Shown in pieces: positions 34,097 to 41,190 of a stretch of 64,000 nt of DNA. The stretch lies in assembly GCA_902788035.1 (NCBI GenBank), contig CADAIL010000022.1:37430-101429 (forward strand), written 5' to 3'. The DNA comes from an uncultured Lachnospiraceae bacterium. Its GTDB lineage: Bacteria > Bacillota > Clostridia > Lachnospirales > Lachnospiraceae. The notes below the pieces were generated by a model. It was not told the origin of the DNA, searched no databases, and saw only the letters and a program-made list of their open reading frames with translations. A program made the position numbers and the translations under genes. Each line of letters opens with the position of its first letter. Positions within the stretch are counted from its first letter, which is position 1.

Positions 34097-35544
34097 ACCG
34101 TTTCTCCTCCGCCGGACGTCTCCGCGCTGTCATTCCCACAACTGTCATCCCCCAGTATCACACCGTTCCCGCAGCAGGCATCTGTCCGTTTCGCGCCGTT
34201 CCCGCAGCCGGCATCTTCAAGCCTCGCGCAGTTCTCGGCACACCCGAGTGCTTTGATCTCAATAAAATCTCTCGGATTCTTCTCTGTCTTAAACGCCTCG
34301 ACCATCATATGAGCAATCTCCGTGATCCCCTTAAAGCCATAGAGCCCGCCGTTTTCCACCAGATTCACAAAGTGCCTTGTCCCAGTAAAATACGTGGCTT
34401 TCTGACCGATTGCCAGGAACTCCTCAGCGTTTCTCCTTGTGACCCGCATTCCCGGCTGAGTCATGGGGAATATTTTTACGTCAGGGAACCTCTCCCGGAT
34501 CACCTCAAAATCGCCTTTTTCTTCCGGTGCAAATGCATCCGCGTAGATTCTCCTTACACTAAATCCGTGTTCAAGCAGCATCCTCGCGAGGGAGAGCGGT
34601 CTCGTGACTGCTGAGAAATCCAGCGCTATCGGGGTCTGCCCGATCACAGCAAGAGCTCCTGCCAGAGCCTCCTCCGCTTCCTTCTCAAGGGCATCATAAT
34701 CCGGAAGCCGTATCTCCCTGAGCGCTTCAGCCAGGTTCATCTCACTTCGCCGGATCTCTTCATAATTAAAGCTGACCGGCATATAAACAGCCTTCTGGCC
34801 CAGCCTCTTTTCCATGTCTTTCGCCGCAAAATCGACGACCGGATGAAAGAATACATTCATCGCGGCGGCTCCCATGTGCTTATACTCATCATAGGAGACC
34901 ATGGTCGGCAGCTGGCTGACTCTCACGCCTGCTTCCCGGAAGATCTCAAAGAGCTCGCTTTCCGGTTGGATTTCGTAGAAGGAACCGATGATATTTGCAA
35001 GATGCACGTCCTCCGGGAGCTTTTTCACCGCGCGGTAGAGCTGCCTCCACTGCATCTTCTCCGGCGAAAAATGCTTTCGCATCGTCGGGAGCATATAGCA
35101 GTCGATAAAATCCACCTCCGGGTGGGCTTTTGCGCACTCGCGGTAAACAAGATTCAGATCAATATTCAGGAAATGCTGCACGCAGCTCGTGTAGAGCAGC
35201 ACGCAGGTCGGCTTCTTCGGCATCTCATTCAGAATGCCGGAGACGCCCTCGATGATCATGTCCTCGAGATCGCCCCGCAGGATATGATCGTCCGTGAACT
35301 CGAGCATAGAGAACCGGTCCATAGCCCCCATCTCCTCAGCCGACAGGACAACGCCGCGAAGGCAGCAGCTCGGGCACACGAAAATCTGGTGACTGCCCGG
35401 GATGAGCATCGATGTGTGAGCGATTGTCCAGGTTCCGCGGGCAGGCGATGAATAGAGCAGACCTTCCCTGAACGGTACCGGAAATGCCGCATCCCCCGCT
35501 CGCACAGATATTTCATTGTCATTCAAATGACGCATATCGTACAT
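34093..35544 (-). CDS. Nitrogenase component-1-like subunit A1 (AlphaI-type) with Cys-rich tail
   Basis: A 483-residue nitrogenase component-1-superfamily protein. Motifs VCPSCCLRG (cysteines 57, 60, 61) and LLYTSCVQHFLNIDL (cysteine 121) occupy the places of P-cluster ligands in NifD. The rest follows the superfamily, with VIGQTPIALDF and GLYGFKGITEIAHM near the end. After about residue 435 it has a tail not found in its paralogue: CAENCARLEDAGCGN, then DACCGNG and DDSCGND, so eight or so cysteines in 45 residues with a repeated D-x-C-x-G-N theme, probably metal-binding. It follows hydE by three bases. Confidence 0.9.
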   Translation of the reverse strand: MYDMRHLNDNEISVRAGDAAFPVPFREGLLYSSPARGTWTIAHTSMLIPGSHQIFVCPSCCLRGVVLSAEEMGAMDRFSMLEFTDDHILRGDLEDMIIEGVSGILNEMPKKPTCVLLYTSCVQHFLNIDLNLVYRECAKAHPEVDFIDCYMLPTMRKHFSPEKMQWRQLYRAVKKLPEDVHLANIIGSFYEIQPESELFEIFREAGVRVSQLPTMVSYDEYKHMGAAAMNVFFHPVVDFAAKDMEKRLGQKAVYMPVSFNYEEIRRSEMNLAEALREIRLPDYDALEKEAEEALAGALAVIGQTPIALDFSAVTRPLSLARMLLEHGFSVRRIYADAFAPEEKGDFEVIRERFPDVKIFPMTQPGMRVTRRNAEEFLAIGQKATYFTGTRHFVNLVENGGLYGFKGITEIAHMMVEAFKTEKNPRDFIEIKALGCAENCARLEDAGCGNGAKRTDACCGNGVILGDDSCGNDSAETSGGGETV

Positions 35545-35547
35545 AAA

Positions 35548-36615
35548 TCACACTTTCTCAAAACCGGCGTGGTCGCCCCGACTCGTCACCACCTTGTAGC
35601 CGATACTCTCCATCCTTCTCTCCATGCAGTATCTGCACTCCGCGGCCTCGTCGCCGGTGCAGATTTTACCGTCGTACAGCAGATAATCCTTCCTGACGGA
35701 GGTGGGGGAGAGATTGGGCATGATGACATTTGCACCTGCCAGAACACCCATCTCACGCCCGCGTGGATGGATCGTTCCGAGCGCTGTCGTCGCCGGGAGT
35801 AGTACCTCCGGGAACATGATGCGGAGAACGGCGAGGAAATACAGCGTGTCCTCAAGAGTGCCCGCTGCCTCATCGCGGAACGGGGTCTCATGGTGCGGTA
35901 TAAAGGGACCGATGCCGATCATGTGAGGCTGAAGTTCCAGGAGGTATGCAAGGTCGTCCGCGTAGCACTCGTCGGTCTGGCCGGGTGAACCCACCATAAA
36001 GCCTGCGCCGATCTGAAATCCAATATCACGCAGGTCCCTAAGGCACCGCATCCGGTTCTCCATTGAGAGCTCGGCGGGGTGAAGACGGCGGTAGTGGGCT
36101 GCATTTGCAGTCTCATGTCGGAGCAGATAGCGATCCGCGCCGGCATCGAAATACTTCTGATAACTCTCCCTGGATTTCTCCCCGATCGAGAGCGTGACCG
36201 CGCAGTCCGGATGCCGCTCCTTGATGCCTTTCACGATGCTGCAAATGTCATCATCCGAGTACGCAGGATCCTCCCCTCCCTGGAGCACGATCGTGCGGAA
36301 ATTCAGTTCGTAGCCCTTGTCCGCGCAGTCAAGGATCTGCTCCCGGGTCAGACGATAGCGATTGACAGTTCTATTGTCGCGGCGGAGGCCGCAGTAATAG
36401 CAGTTGTTCCTGCAGTAATTTGTGAACTCGATGAGACCTCTCAGGTAAATATCATGTCCGTAGACACCGACTGCCCTCTCGCGGGCGAGGCTGTACATCC
36501 ACTCACGGACTTCCTTTGTGACCGCGCGCCTTGCGGATACGATATACAGCAGCTCCTCCCGTTCCGGACGTTCACCATTTTTAATTTTCAAAATGATTGA
36601 TTTTAATTTTTCCAT
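35548..36615 (-). CDS. hydE: Radical SAM protein HydE
   Basis: A 355-residue radical SAM enzyme matching the FeFe-hydrogenase H-cluster maturase HydE. The SAM-cluster motif CxxxCxxC is YCRNNCYYC (cysteines 68, 72, 75). A second site, C-x7-C-x2-C near 325-335 (CTGDEAAECRYC), matches the auxiliary cluster of Thermotoga HydE. FRTIVLQGGEDP, GFMVGSPGQTD and GPFIPHHETPF agree with the family. In H-cluster assembly HydE acts with HydG and HydF; neither is encoded here. GGAG lies eight bases before the ATG. As a HydE paralogue it may have another iron-organometallic substrate. Confidence 0.9.
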   Translation of the reverse strand: MEKLKSIILKIKNGERPEREELLYIVSARRAVTKEVREWMYSLARERAVGVYGHDIYLRGLIEFTNYCRNNCYYCGLRRDNRTVNRYRLTREQILDCADKGYELNFRTIVLQGGEDPAYSDDDICSIVKGIKERHPDCAVTLSIGEKSRESYQKYFDAGADRYLLRHETANAAHYRRLHPAELSMENRMRCLRDLRDIGFQIGAGFMVGSPGQTDECYADDLAYLLELQPHMIGIGPFIPHHETPFRDEAAGTLEDTLYFLAVLRIMFPEVLLPATTALGTIHPRGREMGVLAGANVIMPNLSPTSVRKDYLLYDGKICTGDEAAECRYCMERRMESIGYKVVTSRGDHAGFEKV

Positions 36616-36619
36616 CGTC

Positions 36620-36868
36620 TCAGCTCCGCTTTGCGTAAACGGCTTTCGCGCTGACTCCGGGCAGCCTTCCCAGCCTTCCGGTCAGCGTGTTGATCTTGTC
36701 CATCGGCGCGTCGATCGCAATACTGATGAGATATAGATTCTCATCCCTGTAGGGAATGCCCATGCGTCCGATAATGTTCTCACTGTATTCGTGCAGGATG
36801 GAATTCATCCGCGCAACGGATTCTGTATCCTCAATAATGATGCTGAGCATTGCGATTCTCTCTTCCAT
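36620..36868 (-). CDS. TM1266-type regulator of iron-only hydrogenase systems
   Basis: An 82-residue ACT/ferredoxin-like-fold protein matching the family of Thermotoga TM1266, usually encoded beside FeFe-hydrogenase maturases. Signatures are the MLSIIIEDTESVARMN start, IIGRMGIPYRDENLYLISIAID and LTGRLGRLPGVSAKAVYAK. The ATG at 36868 follows GGAGG by five bases; the ATG at 36880 overlaps that site. It leads the operon, four bases before hydE, and may sense a ligand that sets expression of the whole cluster. Confidence 0.88.
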   Translation of the reverse strand: MEERIAMLSIIIEDTESVARMNSILHEYSENIIGRMGIPYRDENLYLISIAIDAPMDKINTLTGRLGRLPGVSAKAVYAKRS

Positions 36869-37280
36869 CTCCGCCTCCATTCTCTCTCAATTCCGGTCGA
36901 TTCATTGTCGCGCAATGCGGGTGGCTGCAAGCTTACTCATGCCCTAATGGACTAGCTTCGCATCGCGAGCACGCCTCGCTCTGCCGGGTTGGAGCCGCAA
37001 AAATGCCGCACCAACCGGTAATACACTTATATGCCTCTTCTGCAATAAGTCTATTACCGCTTGATGCGGCAGCAAAATCGCTCAGTAGACAGACCGGCTG
37101 AGCCGGTCTCGCTTCCTATATAATTCGGCTTCCGCATCAAGCATATCTTTCTGCGTCAGATTTTCAAAAATCTCACAGACAAGCACTCTCATCCGCAAGA
37201 TGTAGTCTCAATAAAGAGATTGTACCATTATGCGCTCGCTTTGCATACGCTAACATAGCGGTGTTCCTGGATTTCGTTTC
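36869..37280. other. Intergenic region with nested hairpins, operon leader side
   Basis: This region should contain the promoter of the nitrogenase-like operon on the minus strand, but I see no clear hexamer pair. Structures are CGGTAATACACTTAT with ATAAGTCTATTACCG (37016-37059), GACCGGCT-G-AGCCGGTC (37092-37108), and arms CTTGATGCGG and CCGCATCAAG (37060-37069 and 37132-37141) enclosing the latter. AATGCCGCACC and GATGCGGCAGC also occur, related to the TGTCGCAT hairpins elsewhere. These may be repeats rather than a leader RNA. Confidence 0.5.
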
Positions 37281-37496
37281 CGGCAGCAGGGCAGACAGGC
37301 TGTCCATTAATTTCGTGACCGGCAGCAGGGTATCCATCTTCGTGAGAAAAACATTGCTGGTCCGACCGAGAGATCGCGTAGAGGCGGCTTGCCGCCTTTG
37401 CGCAAGCTCACAGGGAAGGACCTGCGTTTTTCGATGAAGATGATACCCTGCTGTCGGCTTTCGGGTTTCGTTACAGCCTGTCTGCCCTGCTATCGG
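37281..37496. repeat. Long hairpin element (dispersed family), nested arms
   Basis: Outer arms GCAGGGCAGACAGGCTG (37286-37302) and CAGCCTGTCTGCCCTGC (37474-37490) are a perfect 17-bp inverted repeat. Inner arms CAGCAGGGTATC (37323-37334) and GATACCCTGCTG (37442-37453) are perfect too. The core shares CATCTTCGTGAGAAAAACATTG and GGTCCGACCGAGAG with 603-811 and 44328-44660. A further outer half (CAGCCTGCCCGAACT at 37521-37535) suggests a second, partial element. The whole could fold as one 200-nt hairpin. Confidence 0.85.
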
Positions 37497-37560
37497 TCTC
37501 CTGGTCTCTCGGCTTCGTTACAGCCTGCCCGAACTAATGCAACAGAAATAAACTATAGAA

Positions 37561-37588
37561 TTGCAATTTTCAAAAAACATAGTACAAT
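37561..37588 (+). promoter_or_regulatory. Promoter of the amidase gene
   Basis: TTGCAA (37561-37566) and TACAAT (37583-37588), 16 bp apart, about 80 bp before the amidase start codon. Confidence 0.5.
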
Positions 37589-37669
37589 AGGAATACGCTC
37601 TGCCGTCTATTAGGCAGCACAGTGCAGACATTCACGACACATACATAAATCTAATTAAAGGAGATTAAA

Positions 37670-38815
37670 ATGAAGAGATATAAAAAAGTTATCGCATTGA
37701 CACTGAGCGCAGCCATGCTCGCAGGCTGCGGTTTCACAAACAGACGCTCGGATGAAGCAGAGAGCACACCTTCCTATATTGACACAACAACCCCCACACC
37801 CACCCCGCCGGAATCTGTAGCGGAATCCGTCACCGTCCCGGCCGACACGGTAGGTCTTGCGGACACATCCATCCCGGATTCTTCCATCGCTGCAGCAGTC
37901 GAGCCGACACTGGAACCGACAGTTGTACCGCAGGAACCGCTTATCGAGGACAAGATGCTGGATCCGAACTATGAATTTGCGGATGAATCTCAGGTACACA
38001 CAGACCCGGCCAAGCTTTACACCAACAGGTATGCAAACGCCAACGGAATCACCGTCTGCGTCAACGCAGGCCACGGCACAAGCGGCGGCGATAATTACCG
38101 CACATACTGCCATCCGGACCACACAGCCAAGGTTACCGGCGGCAGCACAGCCGAGGGAGCAATCAAGGCAACCGCTATCGCGACCGGTATGGATTTCGCA
38201 GACGGCACACCTGAGCGCGCAGTCACACTGGCTGAAGCTCTGCTTGTCCGTGATGAGCTGCTCCGCCGCGGCTATAATGTCCTGATGATCCGCGAGACAG
38301 AGGATGTCCAGCTGGACAACATCGCCCGCACGGTCCTTGCCAACAATCTGGCAGACTGCCACATCGCGATCCACTGGGATTCCACCGACTGGGACAAAGG
38401 CGCATATTACATGTCCGTTCCGCAGTATGAAAGCTACCTCAGCATGTATCCGGTCAGCGAGACATGGCAGAAGAGCAACGCCCTCGGCGACAAGCTCATC
38501 GAAGGCCTCCAGGCAAACAACGTAAAGATCTTTGAGAGCGGCTCCATGGAGATGGACCTCACTCAGACATCCTACTCCAAGGTACCCAGCATCGACATCG
38601 AACTTGGCGACAAGACTTCCGATCACTCTGACGATGCTCTTGCTATTCTGTGCAAGGGTCTCTGTGACGGCATTGATCTCTACTTCGCTGCCAACCCGAA
38701 AAACCCGCAGCCTGCAACTGATGCGCAGCAGACTGTCCCGGCAGAGACAGATTCATCTGCCACAGACTCCCAGTCTACCGAAGCGGTCCCGGCTGAAGAG
38801 ACTAACGCAGACTGA
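37670..38815 (+). CDS. Lipoprotein N-acetylmuramoyl-L-alanine amidase (Amidase_3)
   Basis: A 381-residue exported lipoprotein. The signal peptide ends in the lipobox LAGC, with the lipidated cysteine at 20. A threonine/proline/glutamate-rich spacer (about 30-90) crosses the wall. The Amidase_3 domain (about 127-345) has zinc ligands in CVNAGHG, the glutamate in LAEALLVRDEL, and CHIAIHWDS, plus the catalytic glutamate in SIDIELGD. The enzyme cuts the amide between muramic acid and L-alanine in peptidoglycan. The acidic, alanine/threonine-rich tail is low complexity. AAAGGAG precedes the ATG. The GH32 gene follows 63 bp later. Confidence 0.92.
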   Translation: MKRYKKVIALTLSAAMLAGCGFTNRRSDEAESTPSYIDTTTPTPTPPESVAESVTVPADTVGLADTSIPDSSIAAAVEPTLEPTVVPQEPLIEDKMLDPNYEFADESQVHTDPAKLYTNRYANANGITVCVNAGHGTSGGDNYRTYCHPDHTAKVTGGSTAEGAIKATAIATGMDFADGTPERAVTLAEALLVRDELLRRGYNVLMIRETEDVQLDNIARTVLANNLADCHIAIHWDSTDWDKGAYYMSVPQYESYLSMYPVSETWQKSNALGDKLIEGLQANNVKIFESGSMEMDLTQTSYSKVPSIDIELGDKTSDHSDDALAILCKGLCDGIDLYFAANPKNPQPATDAQQTVPAETDSSATDSQSTEAVPAEETNAD

Positions 38816-38878
38816 TAAGACGTGACCCGTCCAGCTGCAAGCTACTATCCACCACCACACTGAACCAGGGAGGTTCCT

Positions 38879-40354
38879 ATGTCCGAGACAAAACTCGAAA
38901 AAGCACGAGCCTACGAAGAGGCCGCGGGCAGCAAAGTTCCCGCAGATCTTCGCCCCCGTTACCATCTGTCCTCCCGCTGCGGCTGGATGAACGATCCGAA
39001 CGGATTCTCCTTCTACGGCGGCAAATATCACATGTTCTACCAGTATTACCCCTATGACAACAAATGGGGTCCGATGCACTGGGCACATGCGGAAAGCAGC
39101 GATCTTCTCCACTGGGAATACCTTCCTGTCATCCTGGCTCCCGAAGAAGACTACGACGGCTTCGGCTGCTTCTCCGGCAGCTGCGAGACTCTGCCCGACG
39201 GCCGCCATCTGGCCATTTACACCGGCGTCGCCCACAGCCGGACAATTCCCGGGAAAGGCGGCACCCAGACCCAGAATATCGCCATCGGCGATGGTCTGAA
39301 TTACGAAAAATATGCCGGCAACCCGGTCATCACTCCCGAGATGCTGCCCGAAGGATCAAGTTTTACAGATTTCCGCGATCCGAAAATCTGGAGATGTAAA
39401 GACGGCTCCTACCGGACAGTCATCGCCGCCATGGACGGTGAGGGACATGGAATCATCGTTCTGTTTTCAAGTGAAGACGGATTGACATGGAAGTTTGAAA
39501 ATGTCCTCGCCCATGACACGGAAGAGGCAATGTGGGAATGTCCGGACATCTTTGATCTGGATGGCGCAGGTCTCTTCCTGACAAGCCAGCTGAACGAATA
39601 CTGGCAGGGAAGCGTGCTTGCCAAAGAATGCAAGACCATGTACTTTGTCGGTGAGTGCGGAGAGGAGGTTTCCTCCTTTACATTTGATGAGACAAGCGGT
39701 CGCCCGATCGACCTTGGTCTTGATTTCTACGCTCCGCAGACGATGGTCACACCGGACGGTCGCAGAATCATGATCGCCTGGATGCAGAACTGGGTGTCCC
39801 TCGGAAACCGCCTGCCGGGTCTGCCCTGGTATGGCCAGCTGACAGCGCCGCGTGAGCTTCACGTGCGGGACGGAAACCTCATTCAGAATCCGGCCAGAGA
39901 GCTCCTCGCTCTCCGCGGGGAGAAAACAGAACACCGCGATGTCGAGATTTCCGGAAATGCAAAACTCGAAGGTCTTGACGGAAGGTTCTCGGATATTGAA
40001 CTCACGATTCGTGAGATTCCGGGCAAAAATCTCGACCGTATCCGCGTGAACCTGCTCGATGACGGCAAAAATTGCATATCCGTCGTCTTTATCCCGTCAC
40101 AGAACAAGATGGTGGTGGAGCGCGTCTTCCCGGAATTCGGCAAGACGAAGATTACACAGAGAAAAGGTACTGTTGCAATGAAGGACGGAAAGCTTGATCT
40201 GCGGATCCTGCTCGACCGCTTCAGCGCTGAGGTATTTGTAAATGACGGCGAGGCTGTCTTCACGACATGTATGTACACCGAAAACGGTGACGGCGTGTCC
40301 TTCAAGGTGGATGGAAGCTGCTGCGTCGACGTAGTCAAATATGATATGAAGTAA
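38879..40354 (+). CDS. GH32 sucrose(-6-phosphate) hydrolase
   Basis: A 491-residue cytoplasmic glycoside hydrolase of family 32. The nucleophile aspartate lies in WMNDPNG near 36-42, the transition-state aspartate in FRDPK near 163, and the acid/base glutamate in ECPD near 216. The five-bladed propeller is followed from about 340 by the C-terminal beta-sandwich. No signal peptide is present, which favours intracellular sucrose, sucrose-6-phosphate or small fructans as substrate. GGGAGG precedes the ATG. A perfect 30-nt palindrome closes the gene. Confidence 0.93.
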   Translation: MSETKLEKARAYEEAAGSKVPADLRPRYHLSSRCGWMNDPNGFSFYGGKYHMFYQYYPYDNKWGPMHWAHAESSDLLHWEYLPVILAPEEDYDGFGCFSGSCETLPDGRHLAIYTGVAHSRTIPGKGGTQTQNIAIGDGLNYEKYAGNPVITPEMLPEGSSFTDFRDPKIWRCKDGSYRTVIAAMDGEGHGIIVLFSSEDGLTWKFENVLAHDTEEAMWECPDIFDLDGAGLFLTSQLNEYWQGSVLAKECKTMYFVGECGEEVSSFTFDETSGRPIDLGLDFYAPQTMVTPDGRRIMIAWMQNWVSLGNRLPGLPWYGQLTAPRELHVRDGNLIQNPARELLALRGEKTEHRDVEISGNAKLEGLDGRFSDIELTIREIPGKNLDRIRVNLLDDGKNCISVVFIPSQNKMVVERVFPEFGKTKITQRKGTVAMKDGKLDLRILLDRFSAEVFVNDGEAVFTTCMYTENGDGVSFKVDGSCCVDVVKYDMK

Positions 40355-40380
40355 TCACTCCCTCTGCGGAAGTATGGGAA

Positions 40381-40410
40381 AGGGGCTGTCGCATTAATGC
40401 GACAGCCCCT
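40381..40410. terminator. Perfect palindromic bidirectional terminator
   Basis: A 30-nt perfect palindrome running AGGGGCTGTCGCAT and then ATGCGACAGCCCCT about a TA centre, followed by CGTTTTCGTT. It separates the convergent GH32 and TetR genes. Its TGTCGCAT core recurs in the hairpin at 60823 and the fragment at 22931. Confidence 0.85.
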
Positions 40411-40447
40411 CGTTTTCGTTGTAATCTCTGACACAAGCGAGATAGCC

Positions 40448-41005
40448 TTATTCAAACATTGAAATTCCGGTCATATAGATCCGCGTCAGCACGAACGCCA
40501 CCGCCTCCGGCGAGTCCGCACAGTCCTCCGACGTCCACTTGTGCAGTATGCCGACCAGCCCGCCGAGCGCGTAGGCCTGAATATAGGAGCTGACCTGCTG
40601 CTCCGCCGGAGTTGAGGCCTGACGGCTGAGCATACTTTCCACATAGCCGTGGAACCTGATGAGCGCTTTCTCAATGAAGCGCACTGTCGTGAGCTTCCGG
40701 AATCTGCGAATCAGATAATTGCTGTTTCTGACATACCGGCACAGGGTGGAAAAAAACTTTCGCGTGAACTGTATGCCGTTCTTTCCCATGTCACCGTATT
40801 CGCTCAAAATATCAAATATCCCGTCCAGTATCTGATCCTCATATGTCTCGATCAGCGTAGGCATATCTGCAAAATGGTTGTAAAACGTACTCCTGGTCAC
40901 GCCGGCCCGTTTTGCGACCTCCATCGCCGTGATCTTCTCGGGTTCCTTCTTCCCGCACAAGATTTCAAATGCCGTCATCAGATCTTCATCCGTCTGCACC
41001 CGCAT
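40448..41005 (-). CDS. TetR/AcrR-family regulator
   Basis: A 185-residue transcriptional regulator. The N-terminal helix-turn-helix (about 25-50) reads ITAMEVAKRAGVTRSTFYNHF, typical of TetR. The C-terminal ligand domain resembles the TetR_C group of DhaS-like regulators (GGLVGILHKWT). I use the ATG at 41005, preceded by AGGAGGATGAGTT; upstream in-frame ATG at 41062 lacks a site. It is tandem to the acyl-CoA synthetase gene, 185 bp away, and might control it, but no operator is seen. Confidence 0.9.
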   Translation of the reverse strand: MRVQTDEDLMTAFEILCGKKEPEKITAMEVAKRAGVTRSTFYNHFADMPTLIETYEDQILDGIFDILSEYGDMGKNGIQFTRKFFSTLCRYVRNSNYLIRRFRKLTTVRFIEKALIRFHGYVESMLSRQASTPAEQQVSSYIQAYALGGLVGILHKWTSEDCADSPEAVAFVLTRIYMTGISMFE

Positions 41006-41190
41006 AAACTCATCCTCCTGTCTGTCAAGAAATGTCGGATGCAGTTTATAACGGCTGTGCATATTTTAGAATCCGTTGATTACATCCGTCCCCACTTCTG
41101 TATTACAAACGTGTTTATGATTCTACCATGCCTGTGCGCATTTGTAAAACTTGAGCCGGGACTGTCGCGCGCAGAAGTTCAGCCAGAAGT

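Noticed and set aside
24193..36868. A true nitrogen-fixation (nif) cluster
   Set aside because: The component-1 proteins lack the FeMo-cofactor ligand context of NifD (no recognisable cofactor Cys/His motifs) and nifB, nifV and nifX-type genes are absent; only the superfamily is shared.
36869..37669. Riboswitch in the leader of the nitrogenase-like operon
   Set aside because: Several hairpins exist but none matches a known riboswitch core, and they resemble dispersed repeats found elsewhere in the window.
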